Shown: positions 15,345-24,471, counted from the first letter of the stretch. The stretch: 35,402 nt of DNA from Selenomonadaceae bacterium (GCA_017518105.1 JAFWWC010000037.1:1-35402); one strand, 5' to 3'. A program made the numbers and translations. Notes: generated by a model not told the origin, from the sequence alone.

Positions 15345-15377
15345 CGTAGCATATAAAATTTTAGGAGAGTAAGCAGT

Positions 15378-15941
15378 ATGAGCAGAAAGATTGTTGTACT
15401 AAACGGAAGCCCGCGCCCCAAAGGCAATACGTCTGCATTGGTCGAGGAATTCGCACGCGGCGCACGCGAGGCAGGTTGCCAAGTTGAAATTTTCTTCCTC
15501 GACAAGATGAACATTCACGGCTGCAAAGGTTGTTTCGGCGGCGGAAAGAATCCTGAGCATCCTTGCGTTCAACGCGACGACATGGAAAAGATTTATCCAG
15601 CGTACAAGGCGGCTGACGTTGTGGCTTTGGCGACGCCGCTTTACTATTGGAACTTCAGCGGACAACTTCGCACGGCGTTTGATAGATTGTTCGCGGTTGC
15701 CGAATGCGACCCCAACTACGCCAATCCGAAGAAAGAATCCGTGCTATTAATGGCGGCGGAGGGCTACGGCTTCGACGACGCCTTGACTTATTATCAAAAC
15801 CTGATGAAGCACCTCGGCTGGATGGAACGCGGACACGTCTTGGCGGGCGGCGTCTTTAAGGTCGGCGACATTAAAGGGCACAAGGAACTTAACGACGCTT
15901 ACGAGCTGGGCAAGGCAGTCGCTAAGGGCAACGGTCTTTGA
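15378..15941 (+). CDS. NAD(P)H-dependent FMN reductase / flavodoxin-fold oxidoreductase
   Basis: A 187-residue flavodoxin-like protein with the FMN phosphate-binding loop GSPRPKGNT at residues 10-18 and a HGCKGC cysteine pair in the middle. TPLYYWNFSGQLRTAFDR is typical of the NADPH-dependent FMN reductase / iron-sulfur flavoprotein superfamily. It probably reduces quinones, flavins or nitro compounds in the cytoplasm. ATG 15378 has TAGGAGAG about 10 nt upstream. The head-to-head HxlR-fusion gene is the likely regulator. The exact substrate cannot be told. Confidence 0.88.
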   Translation: MSRKIVVLNGSPRPKGNTSALVEEFARGAREAGCQVEIFFLDKMNIHGCKGCFGGGKNPEHPCVQRDDMEKIYPAYKAADVVALATPLYYWNFSGQLRTAFDRLFAVAECDPNYANPKKESVLLMAAEGYGFDDALTYYQNLMKHLGWMERGHVLAGGVFKVGDIKGHKELNDAYELGKAVAKGNGL

Positions 15942-16023
15942 AGGGAACTTGCCGCGACTGTCGAGCGTTATAAATTTCTAATCGGATACGTGGCTGTCTC
16001 CTTGAAACGTAGATTTTTATGAA

Positions 16024-16049
16024 CCTCTGCCAATGAGCGGAGGATTTTT
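16024..16049 (+). terminator. Terminator after the flavin reductase-like gene
   Basis: A CCTCTGC/GCGGAGG stem (7 bp, one G.U) with a 6 nt loop, followed by ATTTTT. Confidence 0.8.
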
Positions 16050-16063
16050 GTGTCATAAACGGC

Positions 16064-16092
16064 TTTAAAAATTCTTCGTGACGGTGTAGAAT
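16064..16092 (+). promoter_or_regulatory. Promoter for the acyl-CoA synthetase gene
   Basis: TTTAAA (16064-16069), a 17 nt spacer, then TAGAAT (16087-16092). Confidence 0.55.
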
Positions 16093-16132
16093 AGGCGCGT
16101 TTGAAATTCATGGTAAAGGAGTAAAAAGTTTT

Positions 16133-17770
16133 ATGCCGGTTATGGAATATTTGGAGCGCAACGCGGCACTTTACGGCGACGAGGTAGCGTTGGTGGAATT
16201 GAATCCCGCAGTGGCTGACAGTCGGCGCATGAGTTGGAAAGAATTCAGCTTGATTGAATCAAACACGTTCGCTCCTTACCGCAGAGAAATAACTTGGCGA
16301 GTCTTCGATGAGAAGGCTAACCGTTGTGCTAACCTTTTGATTGAACGCGGCGTTCGCAAGGGCGATAAGGTCGCAATCCTCATGTACAACTGCTTGGAGT
16401 GGTTGCCGATTTATTTTGGCGTGCTGAAGTCTGGGGCAATCGCCGTGCCGTTTAACTTCCGCTACGACGCGGCGGAGATTCTCTATTGCGCGGAGCTTGC
16501 TGAAGTCGACGTGATAATTTTCGGCTCGGAATTTATCGGACGCATCGAGACCAACGCCGAACACCTAAGCAAGGGACGACTGCTTATCTACGTCGGAGAT
16601 AACTGTCCGAGCTTCGCCGAGAGCTATCACATCATGGTTGACGATTGCTCAAGCCTAAAGCCCATGGTCGGCGGCATTACTGAAGACGACTTCGGCGCGA
16701 TTTATTTTTCGTCGGGAACAACGGGTTTTCCTAAGGCAATCCTCCATAAGCACCGGAGCCTGACGCAGGCCGCCCAGATGGAGCAACGTCATCACCTGAC
16801 GAGCCGTCAAGATAATTTCCTTTGCATACCGCCGCTATATCACACGGGCGCGAAGTTTCATTGGATGGGAAGTCTCGTGGCTGGTTCAAAGGCTGTCCTT
16901 CTCAAGGGCACGAAGCCCGAAATAATTCTGGACGCGGTCAGCAAAGAGCAATGCACAATCGTCTGGCTTTTGGTTCCTTGGGCGCAGGACATTGTAGACG
17001 CACTAGACCGCGGCGACATTAAGCTTGAGGATTACAAGCTCGACCAGTGGCGACTAATGCATATCGGAGCACAGCCCGTGCCGCCGAGTCTGATTCGCCG
17101 CTGGAAGAAATATTTCCCGAATCACGACTACGACACCAACTACGGCTTGAGCGAGTCGACCGGTCCTGGTTGCGTACATTTGGGCTTGGAAAATATTTCA
17201 AAGGTCGGGGCAATCGGTGTGCCTGGTTATCGTTGGGAATGCAAAATTATCGACGAACAGGGCGCGGAAGTTCCAAAGGGCGAAGTCGGCGAATTGTGCG
17301 TTAAAGGTCCGGGCTTGATGACTTGCTACTACAACGACCCGAAGGCAACCGCCGAGGTTCTAAAGGACGGCTGGCTTTTGACTGGCGATATGGCTATGCA
17401 AGACGCGGAGGGCTTTTATTTCCTCGTCGACCGCAAAAAGGACGTTATCGTAAGCGGCGGCGAAAATATTTATCCCGTGCAAATTGAAGACTTCCTCCAC
17501 AAGTTCGACAAGATTAAGGACGTGGCGGTTATCGGCTTGCCTGACAGGAGGCTCGGCGAAATTTCAGCCGCGATTATCGAACTTCAACCGAACGTCGAGT
17601 GCACCGAGGACGAGGTTAATAATTTCTGTCTCGACCTGCCACGCTACAAACGCCCTAAGAAAATTATCTTCGCCGACGTGCCACGCAACGCCACGGGTAA
17701 GATTGAAAAGCCCGCCTTGCGCAAGAGATACGGCGCGGATAGGTTGGTTGCCTTAGAAAATCGGAGCTAA
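16133..17770 (+). CDS. AMP-dependent acyl-CoA synthetase / ligase
   Basis: ANL-superfamily adenylating enzyme, 545 residues. It activates a carboxylate with ATP to an acyl-AMP and then transfers it to CoA (or another thiol). The P-loop YFSSGTTGFPK is at residues 191-201. YGLSEST (A5), TGDMAM (A7), DRKKDVIVSGGENIYP (A8) and the C-terminal catalytic lysine in RNATGKIEK (A10) are all intact. ATG 16133 has AAAGGAG 11 nt upstream; the ATG three codons later is possible. It is a single-gene unit with its own promoter and terminator. The substrate (fatty, aromatic or other acid) cannot be assigned from sequence. Confidence 0.9.
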   Translation: MPVMEYLERNAALYGDEVALVELNPAVADSRRMSWKEFSLIESNTFAPYRREITWRVFDEKANRCANLLIERGVRKGDKVAILMYNCLEWLPIYFGVLKSGAIAVPFNFRYDAAEILYCAELAEVDVIIFGSEFIGRIETNAEHLSKGRLLIYVGDNCPSFAESYHIMVDDCSSLKPMVGGITEDDFGAIYFSSGTTGFPKAILHKHRSLTQAAQMEQRHHLTSRQDNFLCIPPLYHTGAKFHWMGSLVAGSKAVLLKGTKPEIILDAVSKEQCTIVWLLVPWAQDIVDALDRGDIKLEDYKLDQWRLMHIGAQPVPPSLIRRWKKYFPNHDYDTNYGLSESTGPGCVHLGLENISKVGAIGVPGYRWECKIIDEQGAEVPKGEVGELCVKGPGLMTCYYNDPKATAEVLKDGWLLTGDMAMQDAEGFYFLVDRKKDVIVSGGENIYPVQIEDFLHKFDKIKDVAVIGLPDRRLGEISAAIIELQPNVECTEDEVNNFCLDLPRYKRPKKIIFADVPRNATGKIEKPALRKRYGADRLVALENRS

Positions 17771-17809
17771 AAAAAAGCTGCCGCTCAATCAAGAGTGACA
17801 GCTTTTTTA
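17771..17809. terminator. Bidirectional terminator between convergent genes
   Basis: AAAAAAGCTG ... CAGCTTTTTT with an inner CTC/GAG stem. It has a T-run on both strands and serves the acyl-CoA synthetase gene (plus) and the split glycosyltransferase gene (minus). Confidence 0.85.
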
Positions 17810-17836
17810 TTGAAAATATTTAGTTCGCCTTCTCCA

Positions 17837-18812
17837 TCATTGCCCTATCAGCTTTCTCCAATCCACAGGCTTGACACCATACTCACCCAAATCAAACGCA
17901 TATGTATTCTCGAATCCCTCTGACAACATCATCACGCCCGTTGCTCCTGAGCACCTTGACGCTATAAAAGAATTGCACTTCGACAAAATTACCATTTCAG
18001 TGAGATATTCTTTTGTATTCAAGAAACGGTCATTTTCTCTGTTTAGGCGAAGCCTGTTAAGCACACGCCCCTGTTTATAATCTACATATTCTCTATCAAT
18101 CGTAACGCAAAAATTACCAAAGCCGTCGCCAAAAGTATCTTTAAAGAACTGTACAATGGTTTTATCTTCCGTCGAGAGGAAAATTTTGTTGCATCTCCAC
18201 TCACGCACTTTTTGTAACATAATATCGCGAACATATTCCGGGGGGGGGTATCGGATGATCTTTAGGTTTCATAGAAACATAATCGGTTCCGCGAAGATAT
18301 ACACCAAGCACACGATCCGTCGGCTCAAATAATTTCTTCCGCTCGGCATTAATTTCGTTCATTAGCGCGGGTTTTACCTTAAGCAAACCCATCTTAACGA
18401 ACATTCGCCATTCCGCCATAACTATATTCTTGGGGTCGTAGTAATTCGTACTTGCCCAAGGCGGTATCGCAATAGGCGGAAATTTTCCACTGGATAAAAT
18501 CACATTTTCAGCATTATATGCTTGCTCCAATCCGATACGAAACGGTTGCTCGAAAAAATATTCCCAGGCATTTTCTTTGCCGAGCTTTTCAGGCTCAAGA
18601 ATGGCACTTGAATAATTTTGCATATCGACGACGGGAATCCAACCTTTTGAAAGCGCGTAGCGAATATGACCTGCAAATACAATAAAATTCGAGAAGATCC
18701 CGGCATCATCAAATCTTCGGCGAATTATGTAATAAGTCGGCTCTTTAGGGTCGCCTTTCCGAACAGAATGTTCTTCCCAATTTTCCCTGTCAATCAATTT
18801 TTCGTCAATCAT
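17837..18812 (-). pseudogene. Fucosyltransferase-like glycosyltransferase split by a C9 tract (possibly phase-variable)
   Basis: Two overlapping frames make one gene. The first (18812 down to 18201, 203 codons) holds the N-terminal half with FSNFIVFAGHIRYALSKGWIPVVD and LGVYLRGTDYVSMKPKDHP. The second (readable down to 17837) continues with REWRCNKIFLSTEDK, VTIDREYVDY and CSGATGVMMLSEGF. The break is at a run of nine C on the coding strand (18240-18248). With eight C the frame runs through (HPIPPPEYVRDIM...) to give about 324 residues. The RGTDY and STEDK motifs resemble Firmicute fucosyltransferase-like proteins of surface polysaccharide loci. ATG 18810-18812 has GGAGGA 10 nt upstream. As assembled, the gene is OFF. 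Confidence 0.75.
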
Positions 18813-18828
18813 AGAAGTTTTTTCCTCC

Positions 18829-18872
18829 TATAAAGAAAGCGGGCGACGACTCGACGAATCAAATCGCCGCCC
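18829..18872 (-). terminator. Terminator after gpmI
   Basis: On the minus strand a GGGCGGCGA/TCGTCGCCC stem (9 bp, one G.U) is followed by GCTTTCTTTAT. It separates gpmI from the glycosyltransferase gene. Confidence 0.65.
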
Positions 18873-18892
18873 AGAAATTTTTCGTAAACGAA

Positions 18893-20428
18893 TTATTTCA
18901 TGGTGACGAGGGATTTACCAGTCATCTCGGCAGGAATATCCATGCCAGCCATAGTCAGGAGCGTCGGAGCAACGTCGCAAAGTGCCCCGTCTTTGACTTC
19001 GGCAACGCGGTCGCTGACAACAATAATCGGCACGGGATTAGTCGTGTGCGCGGTGAACGGTTCCTTGAGCTTGTAATCGAACATTTGGTCGGCGTTGCCG
19101 TGGTCAGCGATAATGACGACTTCGCCGCCGATTTTCTTCATGCACGCGATAAAGATACCAACGCACACGTCAACGGTTTCGACCGCCTGAACTGCCGCCT
19201 TCATAACGCCCGTATGCCCGACCATGTCGCCGTTAGCAAAGTTGAGGATAATGAAGTCGTATTTCTCGGAAAGAATCGCCTCGGCAACTTTAAGTGTGAC
19301 GGTCGGGGCACTCATTTCCGGCTTAAGGTCGTAAGTCGCAACCTTCGGACTGGGGACAAGGATTCTGTCTTCGCCCGCGTAAGGCTCCTCGACGCCGCCA
19401 TTAAAGAAGAACGTCACGTGAGCATATTTTTCCGTTTCAGCGATACGCAGCTGAGCTAAGCCCGCCTTGCTAATCGTTTCGCCCAAGCCGTTTTGGACAC
19501 TTTCGGGCGGATAAGCAACGTCGACGTTCAAGCCTTCTTCGTATTGGGTCATCGTGGCAAAGGGAATGCCGACAATTTCTTCGACACGCGGGAAGCCGTC
19601 AAAAGTTTTATCCGTAAAGGCGTGCGTGAGTTCGCGGGCGCGGTCGGGGCGGAAGTTAAAGAAGATAATTCCGTCCGCCGCCTTAATGCCGTCATAGTCG
19701 CCGATAACAACAGGATTAACGAACTCGTCAGTAACCTTTGCATCGTAGCTGGCTTTAATCGCCACGTCGGAGGCAGGTTGTTTAGGAGCGTCGGCTTTGG
19801 CAATGGCGTCGTAAGCCTTCTGCACTCTGTCCCAACGTTTATCCCTGTCCATTGCGTAATAGCGTCCGCTGATTGTGGCGATTTGTCCAATGCCAATCTC
19901 TTTAATCTTAGCCTCAAGCTCGGCGAGATATTCAGCGGCGGAACTGGGCGGCACGTCACGACCGTCAAGGAAGCAGTGAACGTAGACTTTAGCAACGCCA
20001 GCCTTCTTTGCCAGTTGAAGCAAGCCGTAAAGATGCTCGGTGTGACTGTGGACGCCGCCGGGCGAGACCAGCCCGAACAAATGCAACGCGCCGCCCGAAG
20101 CCTTAACCTTATCGACGACGCCGCAAAGTGCTTTGTTCGTGAAGAAGTCGCCGTCGCGGATTGCCTTAGTTATCTTCGTCAGCGGCTGATAGATGATTCT
20201 GCCCGCGCCGATATTCATATGCCCGACTTCGGAGTTGCCCATTTGCCCATCCGGCAATCCGACGTATTCGCCCGAAGCCTGAAGCTGTGCGTTGGGATAT
20301 TTCTTGACGAGCTCATCAAGGACAGGCGTATTGCCGACCTGAATCGCGTTGAAGTTGTCGCGGGCGTCGCCAATGCCCCAGCCGTCCATAATGATTAAGC
20401 AAATAGGTGCGTGTTTAATTGTTGCCAT
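18893..20428 (-). CDS. gpmI: 2,3-bisphosphoglycerate-independent phosphoglycerate mutase
   Basis: Cofactor-independent mutase interconverting 3- and 2-phosphoglycerate, 511 residues, a manganese enzyme of the alkaline phosphatase superfamily. The N-terminal metal site MDGWG and the catalytic serine S66 in GNSEVGHMNIGAGR are present. So are the DGRDVPP loop, the FNFRPDRAR segment and the second metal cluster NFANGDMVGHTG and IADHGNAD. ATG 20426-20428 has AAAGGAG upstream. It is the last gene of the minus-strand glycolytic run after gap and pgk-tpiA; eno is not in the window. Confidence 0.96.
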   Translation of the reverse strand: MATIKHAPICLIIMDGWGIGDARDNFNAIQVGNTPVLDELVKKYPNAQLQASGEYVGLPDGQMGNSEVGHMNIGAGRIIYQPLTKITKAIRDGDFFTNKALCGVVDKVKASGGALHLFGLVSPGGVHSHTEHLYGLLQLAKKAGVAKVYVHCFLDGRDVPPSSAAEYLAELEAKIKEIGIGQIATISGRYYAMDRDKRWDRVQKAYDAIAKADAPKQPASDVAIKASYDAKVTDEFVNPVVIGDYDGIKAADGIIFFNFRPDRARELTHAFTDKTFDGFPRVEEIVGIPFATMTQYEEGLNVDVAYPPESVQNGLGETISKAGLAQLRIAETEKYAHVTFFFNGGVEEPYAGEDRILVPSPKVATYDLKPEMSAPTVTLKVAEAILSEKYDFIILNFANGDMVGHTGVMKAAVQAVETVDVCVGIFIACMKKIGGEVVIIADHGNADQMFDYKLKEPFTAHTTNPVPIIVVSDRVAEVKDGALCDVAPTLLTMAGMDIPAEMTGKSLVTMK

Positions 20429-20448
20429 TCGTTACACTCTCCTTTGAA

Positions 20449-20829
20449 TTAGTAATAGTGATTATCTTTTATTTGGTAAGACCAGCCAAGTTTGTTCATG
20501 CAAAACTCGAACAAGCCGTTCTTCGGAATAACAACAGTCGTATGACTTCCGTCCATTGTGCTTGTTTCGTATCGCCACATGTCGCGCTTACTTTTATATT
20601 TGAGGAATTCCCAATTCACAACTTGTTGAAGTTGCCCATTCTTGACAAATTTGGCAGATACTTCAAACGAAAGATATTCGCTTGACGAAGTATCTCTGAG
20701 GGTATCGTCCATTGCATAGATGTCAATGTTCTCGTAATTCCAATGGTCAACCCAAACATCTTGAGCCGCACAGGTATTTGCAGACGTCAACATAACAACG
20801 AACATTAGCGTGAAAATTAATTGTCTCAT
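20449..20829 (-). CDS. Small secreted protein of unknown function
   Basis: A 126-residue protein with a clear signal peptide (MRQLIFTLMFVVMLTSANTCAAQD, cleavage near residues 22-23), so it is exported to the periplasm or beyond. The mature part is rich in aromatic and charged residues (VWVDHWNYENIDIY, VNWEFLKYKSKRDMWRYE) and probably beta-stranded. I do not recognise a family. ATG 20827-20829 has AAAGGA 8 nt upstream. It is sandwiched between pgk-tpiA and gpmI, 20 nt from gpmI, so it could share a transcript with that glycolytic gene. Confidence 0.8.
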   Translation of the reverse strand: MRQLIFTLMFVVMLTSANTCAAQDVWVDHWNYENIDIYAMDDTLRDTSSSEYLSFEVSAKFVKNGQLQQVVNWEFLKYKSKRDMWRYETSTMDGSHTTVVIPKNGLFEFCMNKLGWSYQIKDNHYY

Positions 20830-20848
20830 GTCGAATTCCTTTGCATTG

Positions 20849-20885
20849 CAAGAAAAGCCGCCAATGTCACGAACAGAGGCGGCTT
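20849..20885 (-). terminator. Terminator after pgk-tpiA
   Basis: On the minus strand an 8-bp AAGCCGCC/GGCGGCTT stem (20855-20862 with 20878-20885) with a 15 nt loop is followed by TTCTT. It may be partial, allowing some readthrough to the next genes. Confidence 0.65.
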
Positions 20886-20922
20886 AACTTACCGTTACTT
20901 AGTCAAGCAGAAAAGTTTTTGC

Positions 20923-22860
20923 TTAGAAATTAACAATCGCGCTGAAGTCAGCAGATTTGAGGCTCGCGCCGCCGACCAATGCGCCGTCAACGTTGGGTTG
21001 CTTCATGAGGTCTTTAATCGTTGCGGGTTTGACACTTCCGCCGTATTGAATGCGAATCGCGTCAGCCGCCTCTTGACCGAACATAGCGGCGACTTTCTCG
21101 CGGATAGCCTTGCAGACTTCCTCGGCTTGTTCAAAGGTCGCGGTCTTGCCAGTGCCAATCGCCCAAATCGGCTCGTAAGCGATGACGAGTTTTTTGACTT
21201 CCGCGGGCTTGAAGCCGTCGAGGTCTTTTTCAATCTGTCCGGTTACGAAGTCAATGTAAGTGTTCGCCTCGCGAATCTCAAGGGACTCGCCGCAGCAGAT
21301 AATCGGAGTAATTCCAGCATTGAATGCCGCCTTAGCGCGTTTGTTGACGCCTTCATCAGTCTCGCCGAAATAGTCGCGGCGTTCGCTGTGACCGAGGACG
21401 ACATAATCAACGTTAATCTCGTTCAACATGCCAGTGGAAATTTCGCCGGTGTACGCGCCTTTAGGTTCCCAATGAACGTTCTGTGCGGCAACGTGAATGT
21501 TCGTAGACTTAACAGCGTCAGCAACTGCCGCCAAAGCCGTAGCAGTAGGAGCAACGACGACGCGGCATTCAGCGTTCTTGACGAGCGGAATGAGTTCCTT
21601 AACGAGCTTGACGCCTTCTTTAATCGTGTTGTTCATCTTCCAATTGCCCGCGATAATCGGAGTGCGTCCCACGCCGTCAATCGCGTCAATGCCCGGCAGA
21701 ACTTTGCCTTCGAGGTATTCGAGGGTTGCGCCGCCGCCCGTGGAGATGTGCGAGATTTTCTTATCAAGACCAGTCTTCTTGAGAGCCGCAATCGAGTCGC
21801 CGCCGCCGACGATTGAAATCGCGCCCTTGTCAGTCGCGTCCGCCACAGCCTTAGCAACTGCGAGCGTGCCCTTAGCAAAGTTATCGAATTCAAAGACGCC
21901 CATAGGCCCATTCCAAATAATCGTCTTCGCGCCTTCGAGGGCTTTAACGTATTCTTCGGAAGTCTTTTCGCCGCTGTCGAGTCCCATCCAATCGGCGGGG
22001 CATTGGTCAACGGGAACGGTCTTGTATTCAGCGTCAGCCGCGAACTTATTAGCAACAACGAGGTCAACGGGCAGAACGACTTTAACGCCCTTAGCCTCAG
22101 CCTTTTCGAGGAGGGATTTAGCGAGTTCGACTTTATCCGCCTCAAGGAGCGAGGTTCCGACTTCGTAGCCCTTTGCCTTGTCGAAGGTGTGAGCCATGCC
22201 GCCGCCGATTATAATCGTGTCGACCTTGTCAATCATGTTGCTGATAACGCCGATTTTGTCAGAGACTTTCGCGCCGCCGATTATGCCGACGAACGGACGT
22301 TGCGGAGCCTCAAGGGTCTTGCCGATGTAGTTAATCTCTTTTTCCATGAGGAAGCCGGACGCGGTCTCAAGGAAATGGGTAATGCCGACGTTAGAGGCGT
22401 GAGCGCGGTGAGCCATGCCGAAGGCGTCATTAACTGCGATGTCAGCCAGGGCGGCGAGTTGTTTCGCGAACTTAGGATTGTTCTTCTTCTCTTCTTTATG
22501 ATAGCGCAGGTTCTCAAGCAGGAGGATTTCGCCGGGCTGGAGTTCAGCGGCGGCTTTTTCGGCGGGTTCGCCAATGCAATCTTCCGCCCATTTAACAGGC
22601 TTGCCGAGAATCTCAGCGAGTTTGGCGGCAATAGGTTTGGTGGAGAATTTCGGCTCGCGAGCTTCGGTGGGTCTGCCGAGGTGGCAACCAATAATGACAG
22701 CCGCGCCCTGTTCGAGCAGATAGTTGAGAGTCGGGAGAGTCGCGTCAATGCGCTTGGTGTTGGTGATATTCTGGTTCTCGTCCATAGGAACGTTGTAATC
22801 GACGCGAAGGAATACCTTCTTGCCTTTCAAATCGATGTCGCGAATGTTTTTCTTGTTCAT
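20923..22860 (-). CDS. pgk-tpiA: Bifunctional phosphoglycerate kinase / triose-phosphate isomerase fusion
   Basis: A 645-residue fusion of two consecutive glycolytic enzymes. Residues 1 to about 396 are phosphoglycerate kinase: RVDYNVP at 20-26, GCHLGRP, the hinge region, and the nucleotide loop GGGDS at 352-356. Residues about 400-645 are triose-phosphate isomerase with catalytic K408 (NWKMN), H491 (GHSERR) and E563 ([14 protein letters not shown]), all intact. The linker [16 protein letters not shown] has no internal stop and no internal ribosome site that I noticed. ATG 22858-22860 has GGGGAGG at 7 nt. A similar fusion is known in Thermotoga. It lies between gap and gpmI. Confidence 0.95.
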   Translation of the reverse strand: MNKKNIRDIDLKGKKVFLRVDYNVPMDENQNITNTKRIDATLPTLNYLLEQGAAVIIGCHLGRPTEAREPKFSTKPIAAKLAEILGKPVKWAEDCIGEPAEKAAAELQPGEILLLENLRYHKEEKKNNPKFAKQLAALADIAVNDAFGMAHRAHASNVGITHFLETASGFLMEKEINYIGKTLEAPQRPFVGIIGGAKVSDKIGVISNMIDKVDTIIIGGGMAHTFDKAKGYEVGTSLLEADKVELAKSLLEKAEAKGVKVVLPVDLVVANKFAADAEYKTVPVDQCPADWMGLDSGEKTSEEYVKALEGAKTIIWNGPMGVFEFDNFAKGTLAVAKAVADATDKGAISIVGGGDSIAALKKTGLDKKISHISTGGGATLEYLEGKVLPGIDAIDGVGRTPIIAGNWKMNNTIKEGVKLVKELIPLVKNAECRVVVAPTATALAAVADAVKSTNIHVAAQNVHWEPKGAYTGEISTGMLNEINVDYVVLGHSERRDYFGETDEGVNKRAKAAFNAGITPIICCGESLEIREANTYIDFVTGQIEKDLDGFKPAEVKKLVIAYEPIWAIGTGKTATFEQAEEVCKAIREKVAAMFGQEAADAIRIQYGGSVKPATIKDLMKQPNVDGALVGGASLKSADFSAIVNF

Positions 22861-22973
22861 CAGATAACCTCCCCAAAAAATTTAAAACTTACGAAACTAG
22901 CAATGGGCTAGCGTTGCGTACGAGCGCGGGGACTAGCTTAACTTTTTATTGACTAAGTCGCGACCGCTGTTCC

Positions 22974-22990
22974 CCCGCTTATAAAGCGGG
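22974..22990. repeat. Palindrome CCCGCTT-N3-AAGCGGG (copy 1)
   Basis: A 7-bp perfect inverted repeat with a 3 nt centre between gap and pgk-tpiA, next to the larger hairpin at 22990-23025. The same arms recur at 31686-31702. There is no T-run on either side. Confidence 0.5.
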
Positions 22991-23025
22991 CGGCTCGGCT
23001 CAACATTTCAGAAGAGCCGAGCCGC
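22990..23025 (-). terminator. Strong GC-rich hairpin after gap
   Basis: A 12-bp perfect stem (GCGGCTCGGCTC with its inverse, 22990-23001 and 23014-23025) about 30 nt after the gap stop. On the minus strand it is not followed by a T-run; on the plus strand it is followed by TACATTTTT. It could end or stabilise the gap mRNA. Confidence 0.5.
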
Positions 23026-23056
23026 TACATTTTTAACCGTGTTCAGTTGCTAAATC

Positions 23057-24085
23057 TTACTTGAGTTCAGCAAAGTACTTAATGGTGCGAACCATCTGGC
23101 TGGTGTAGGAATTCTCGTTATCATACCAGGAAACGACTTGAACGAGAGTATTGCCATCGCCAATGGGGCTGACCATGGTTTGGGTTGCGTCGAAGAGCGA
23201 GCCGAATTTCATGCCGAGGATATCGCTAGAAACGATTTGTTCTTCGCAATAGCCAAAGGATTCATTAGCCGCTGCTTTCATAGCCGCATTGATTTGGTCG
23301 ACAGTGACTTCGCCTTTGACAACTGCAAAGAGAAGAGTGGTCGAGCCAGAAGGAGTCGGGACGCGCTGTGCTGCGCCAATGAGTTTGCCTTTTAATTCGG
23401 GGATAACAAGACCGATAGCTTTTGCAGCACCAGTGGAGTTCGGGACGATGTTGCATGCGCCAGCACGAGCACGACGGAGATCGCCTTTGCGCTGCGGGCC
23501 GTCGAGGATCATTTGGTCGCCGGTGTAAGCATGAATCGTCGCCATAATGCCGCTTTGAATCGGAGCGAGGTTGTGCAGAGCTTGGGTCATAGGAGCCAAG
23601 CAGTTGGTGGTGCAGGACGCCGCCGAAAGAACCGTATCTTCGGGCTTAAGGGTTTGGTGATTGACGTTGTAAACGATTGTCGGGAGGTCATTGCCGGCAG
23701 GAGCCGAGATAACGACTTTCTTTGCTCCGGCTACGATATGCGCGGATGCTTTTTCTTTGCTGGTGTAGAAGCCCGTGCATTCGAGAACGACGTCAACATC
23801 ATGTTTGCCCCAAGGAATCTCTTTGGCGTCTTTGATGGCGTAGATGATAATCTCTTTGCCGTCAACAACGATAGAATTTTCTTTAGCTTCGACAGTGTGT
23901 TTGCCTTCGCCGATTTTGCCGCAATAACCGCCCTGAGTCGTGTCATACTTCAGCAGGTGTGCGAGCATTTTCGGGCTGGTGAGGTCGTTGATAGCGACAA
24001 CTTCATAACCCTCTGCGTCGAACATTTGACGGAACGCAAGACGACCGATACGACCGAAACCATTGATAGCAACTTTAACAGCCAT
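23057..24085 (-). CDS. gap: Glyceraldehyde-3-phosphate dehydrogenase
   Basis: Type I phosphorylating GAPDH, 342 residues, converting glyceraldehyde-3-phosphate plus NAD and Pi to 1,3-bisphosphoglycerate in the cytoplasm. The Rossmann motif is NGFGRIGR (8-15), D34 follows the second strand (NAD preference), catalytic C158 is in SCTTN and H185 follows. [12 protein letters not shown] and WYDNE are family landmarks. ATG 24083-24085 has GGGAGG at 9 nt. It heads the glycolytic run. A strong promoter and a palindrome in the 5' UTR suggest control. Confidence 0.97.
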   Translation of the reverse strand: MAVKVAINGFGRIGRLAFRQMFDAEGYEVVAINDLTSPKMLAHLLKYDTTQGGYCGKIGEGKHTVEAKENSIVVDGKEIIIYAIKDAKEIPWGKHDVDVVLECTGFYTSKEKASAHIVAGAKKVVISAPAGNDLPTIVYNVNHQTLKPEDTVLSAASCTTNCLAPMTQALHNLAPIQSGIMATIHAYTGDQMILDGPQRKGDLRRARAGACNIVPNSTGAAKAIGLVIPELKGKLIGAAQRVPTPSGSTTLLFAVVKGEVTVDQINAAMKAAANESFGYCEEQIVSSDILGMKFGSLFDATQTMVSPIGDGNTLVQVVSWYDNENSYTSQMVRTIKYFAELK

Positions 24086-24112
24086 TTAAAAATACCTCCC
24101 TATACTCTACAA

Positions 24113-24124
24113 ATTCTTAAGAAT
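24113..24124. promoter_or_regulatory. Possible operator palindrome in the gap 5' UTR
   Basis: ATTCTTAAGAAT, a perfect 12-nt palindrome about 13-24 nt downstream of the predicted gap transcription start, a position suited to a roadblock repressor. The regulator is unknown. Confidence 0.35.
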
Positions 24125-24143
24125 AAGCTTCAAATTGTTTGCT

Positions 24144-24172
24144 ATGTTACACCAATTTTTTTTCAGTGTCAA
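24144..24172 (-). promoter_or_regulatory. Promoter of gap
   Basis: On the minus strand TTGACA (24167-24172), a 17 nt spacer, then TAACAT (24144-24149). A second TTGACA lies upstream at 24210-24215. The motif TATGTTACA is present in both places, suggesting a duplicated regulatory segment. Confidence 0.7.
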
Positions 24173-24215
24173 CAAATTTTCGGAACATTTTTATTTAAAT
24201 GTGTTGAGTTGTCAA

Positions 24216-24442
24216 AGATATGTTACAAAAAATTTGGAAAGAAGCTGTCTAGAAGATTTGAAACCTAAAGGTCTTATAGGAAGGTCGTTTGAGAATAAAA
24301 AGTCGAATGTTCCTCGAAGGCTCCAAGGTAGCCCATTCTCGTATCTTTTTCTCCACCGATAAAATTTTTTTGTCACACATCTATTGTAATCCTACAAATT
24401 TTCATGCCTGCACGGCGGGCTTTGTATTCATTTGCCGAAAAT
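24216..24442. other. Intergenic stretch without a supported gene
   Basis: About 230 nt between the gap promoter region and the symporter promoter. Open frames of 60-75 codons cross it but have no ribosome sites or recognisable products. A short GCCTGC/GCGGGC hairpin (24406-24420) followed by TTTGTATT could be a weak plus-strand terminator. I recognise no riboswitch. Confidence 0.4.
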
Positions 24443-24471
24443 TTGACAGGATATATCGAATTAAATATAAT
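24443..24471 (+). promoter_or_regulatory. Consensus promoter for the AGCS symporter
   Basis: TTGACA (24443-24448), an exact 17 nt spacer, then TATAAT (24466-24471): a full sigma-70 consensus, the strongest promoter in the window. The leader is about 52 nt. Confidence 0.85.

Noticed and set aside
19493..20398. 301-codon open frame opposite gpmI, and similar long frames opposite pgk-tpiA (20821-21816, 22003-22911)
   Set aside because: Shadows produced by the GC-biased codon use of strong minus-strand genes.
24135..24362. 75-codon frame in the gap between gap and the symporter
   Set aside because: It overlaps the gap promoter, lacks a ribosome site and has no recognisable product.
24216..24442. 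Riboswitch (glycine type) ahead of the AGCS symporter
   Set aside because: Conserved core motifs of glycine aptamers are absent, and the symporter promoter lies downstream of this stretch.
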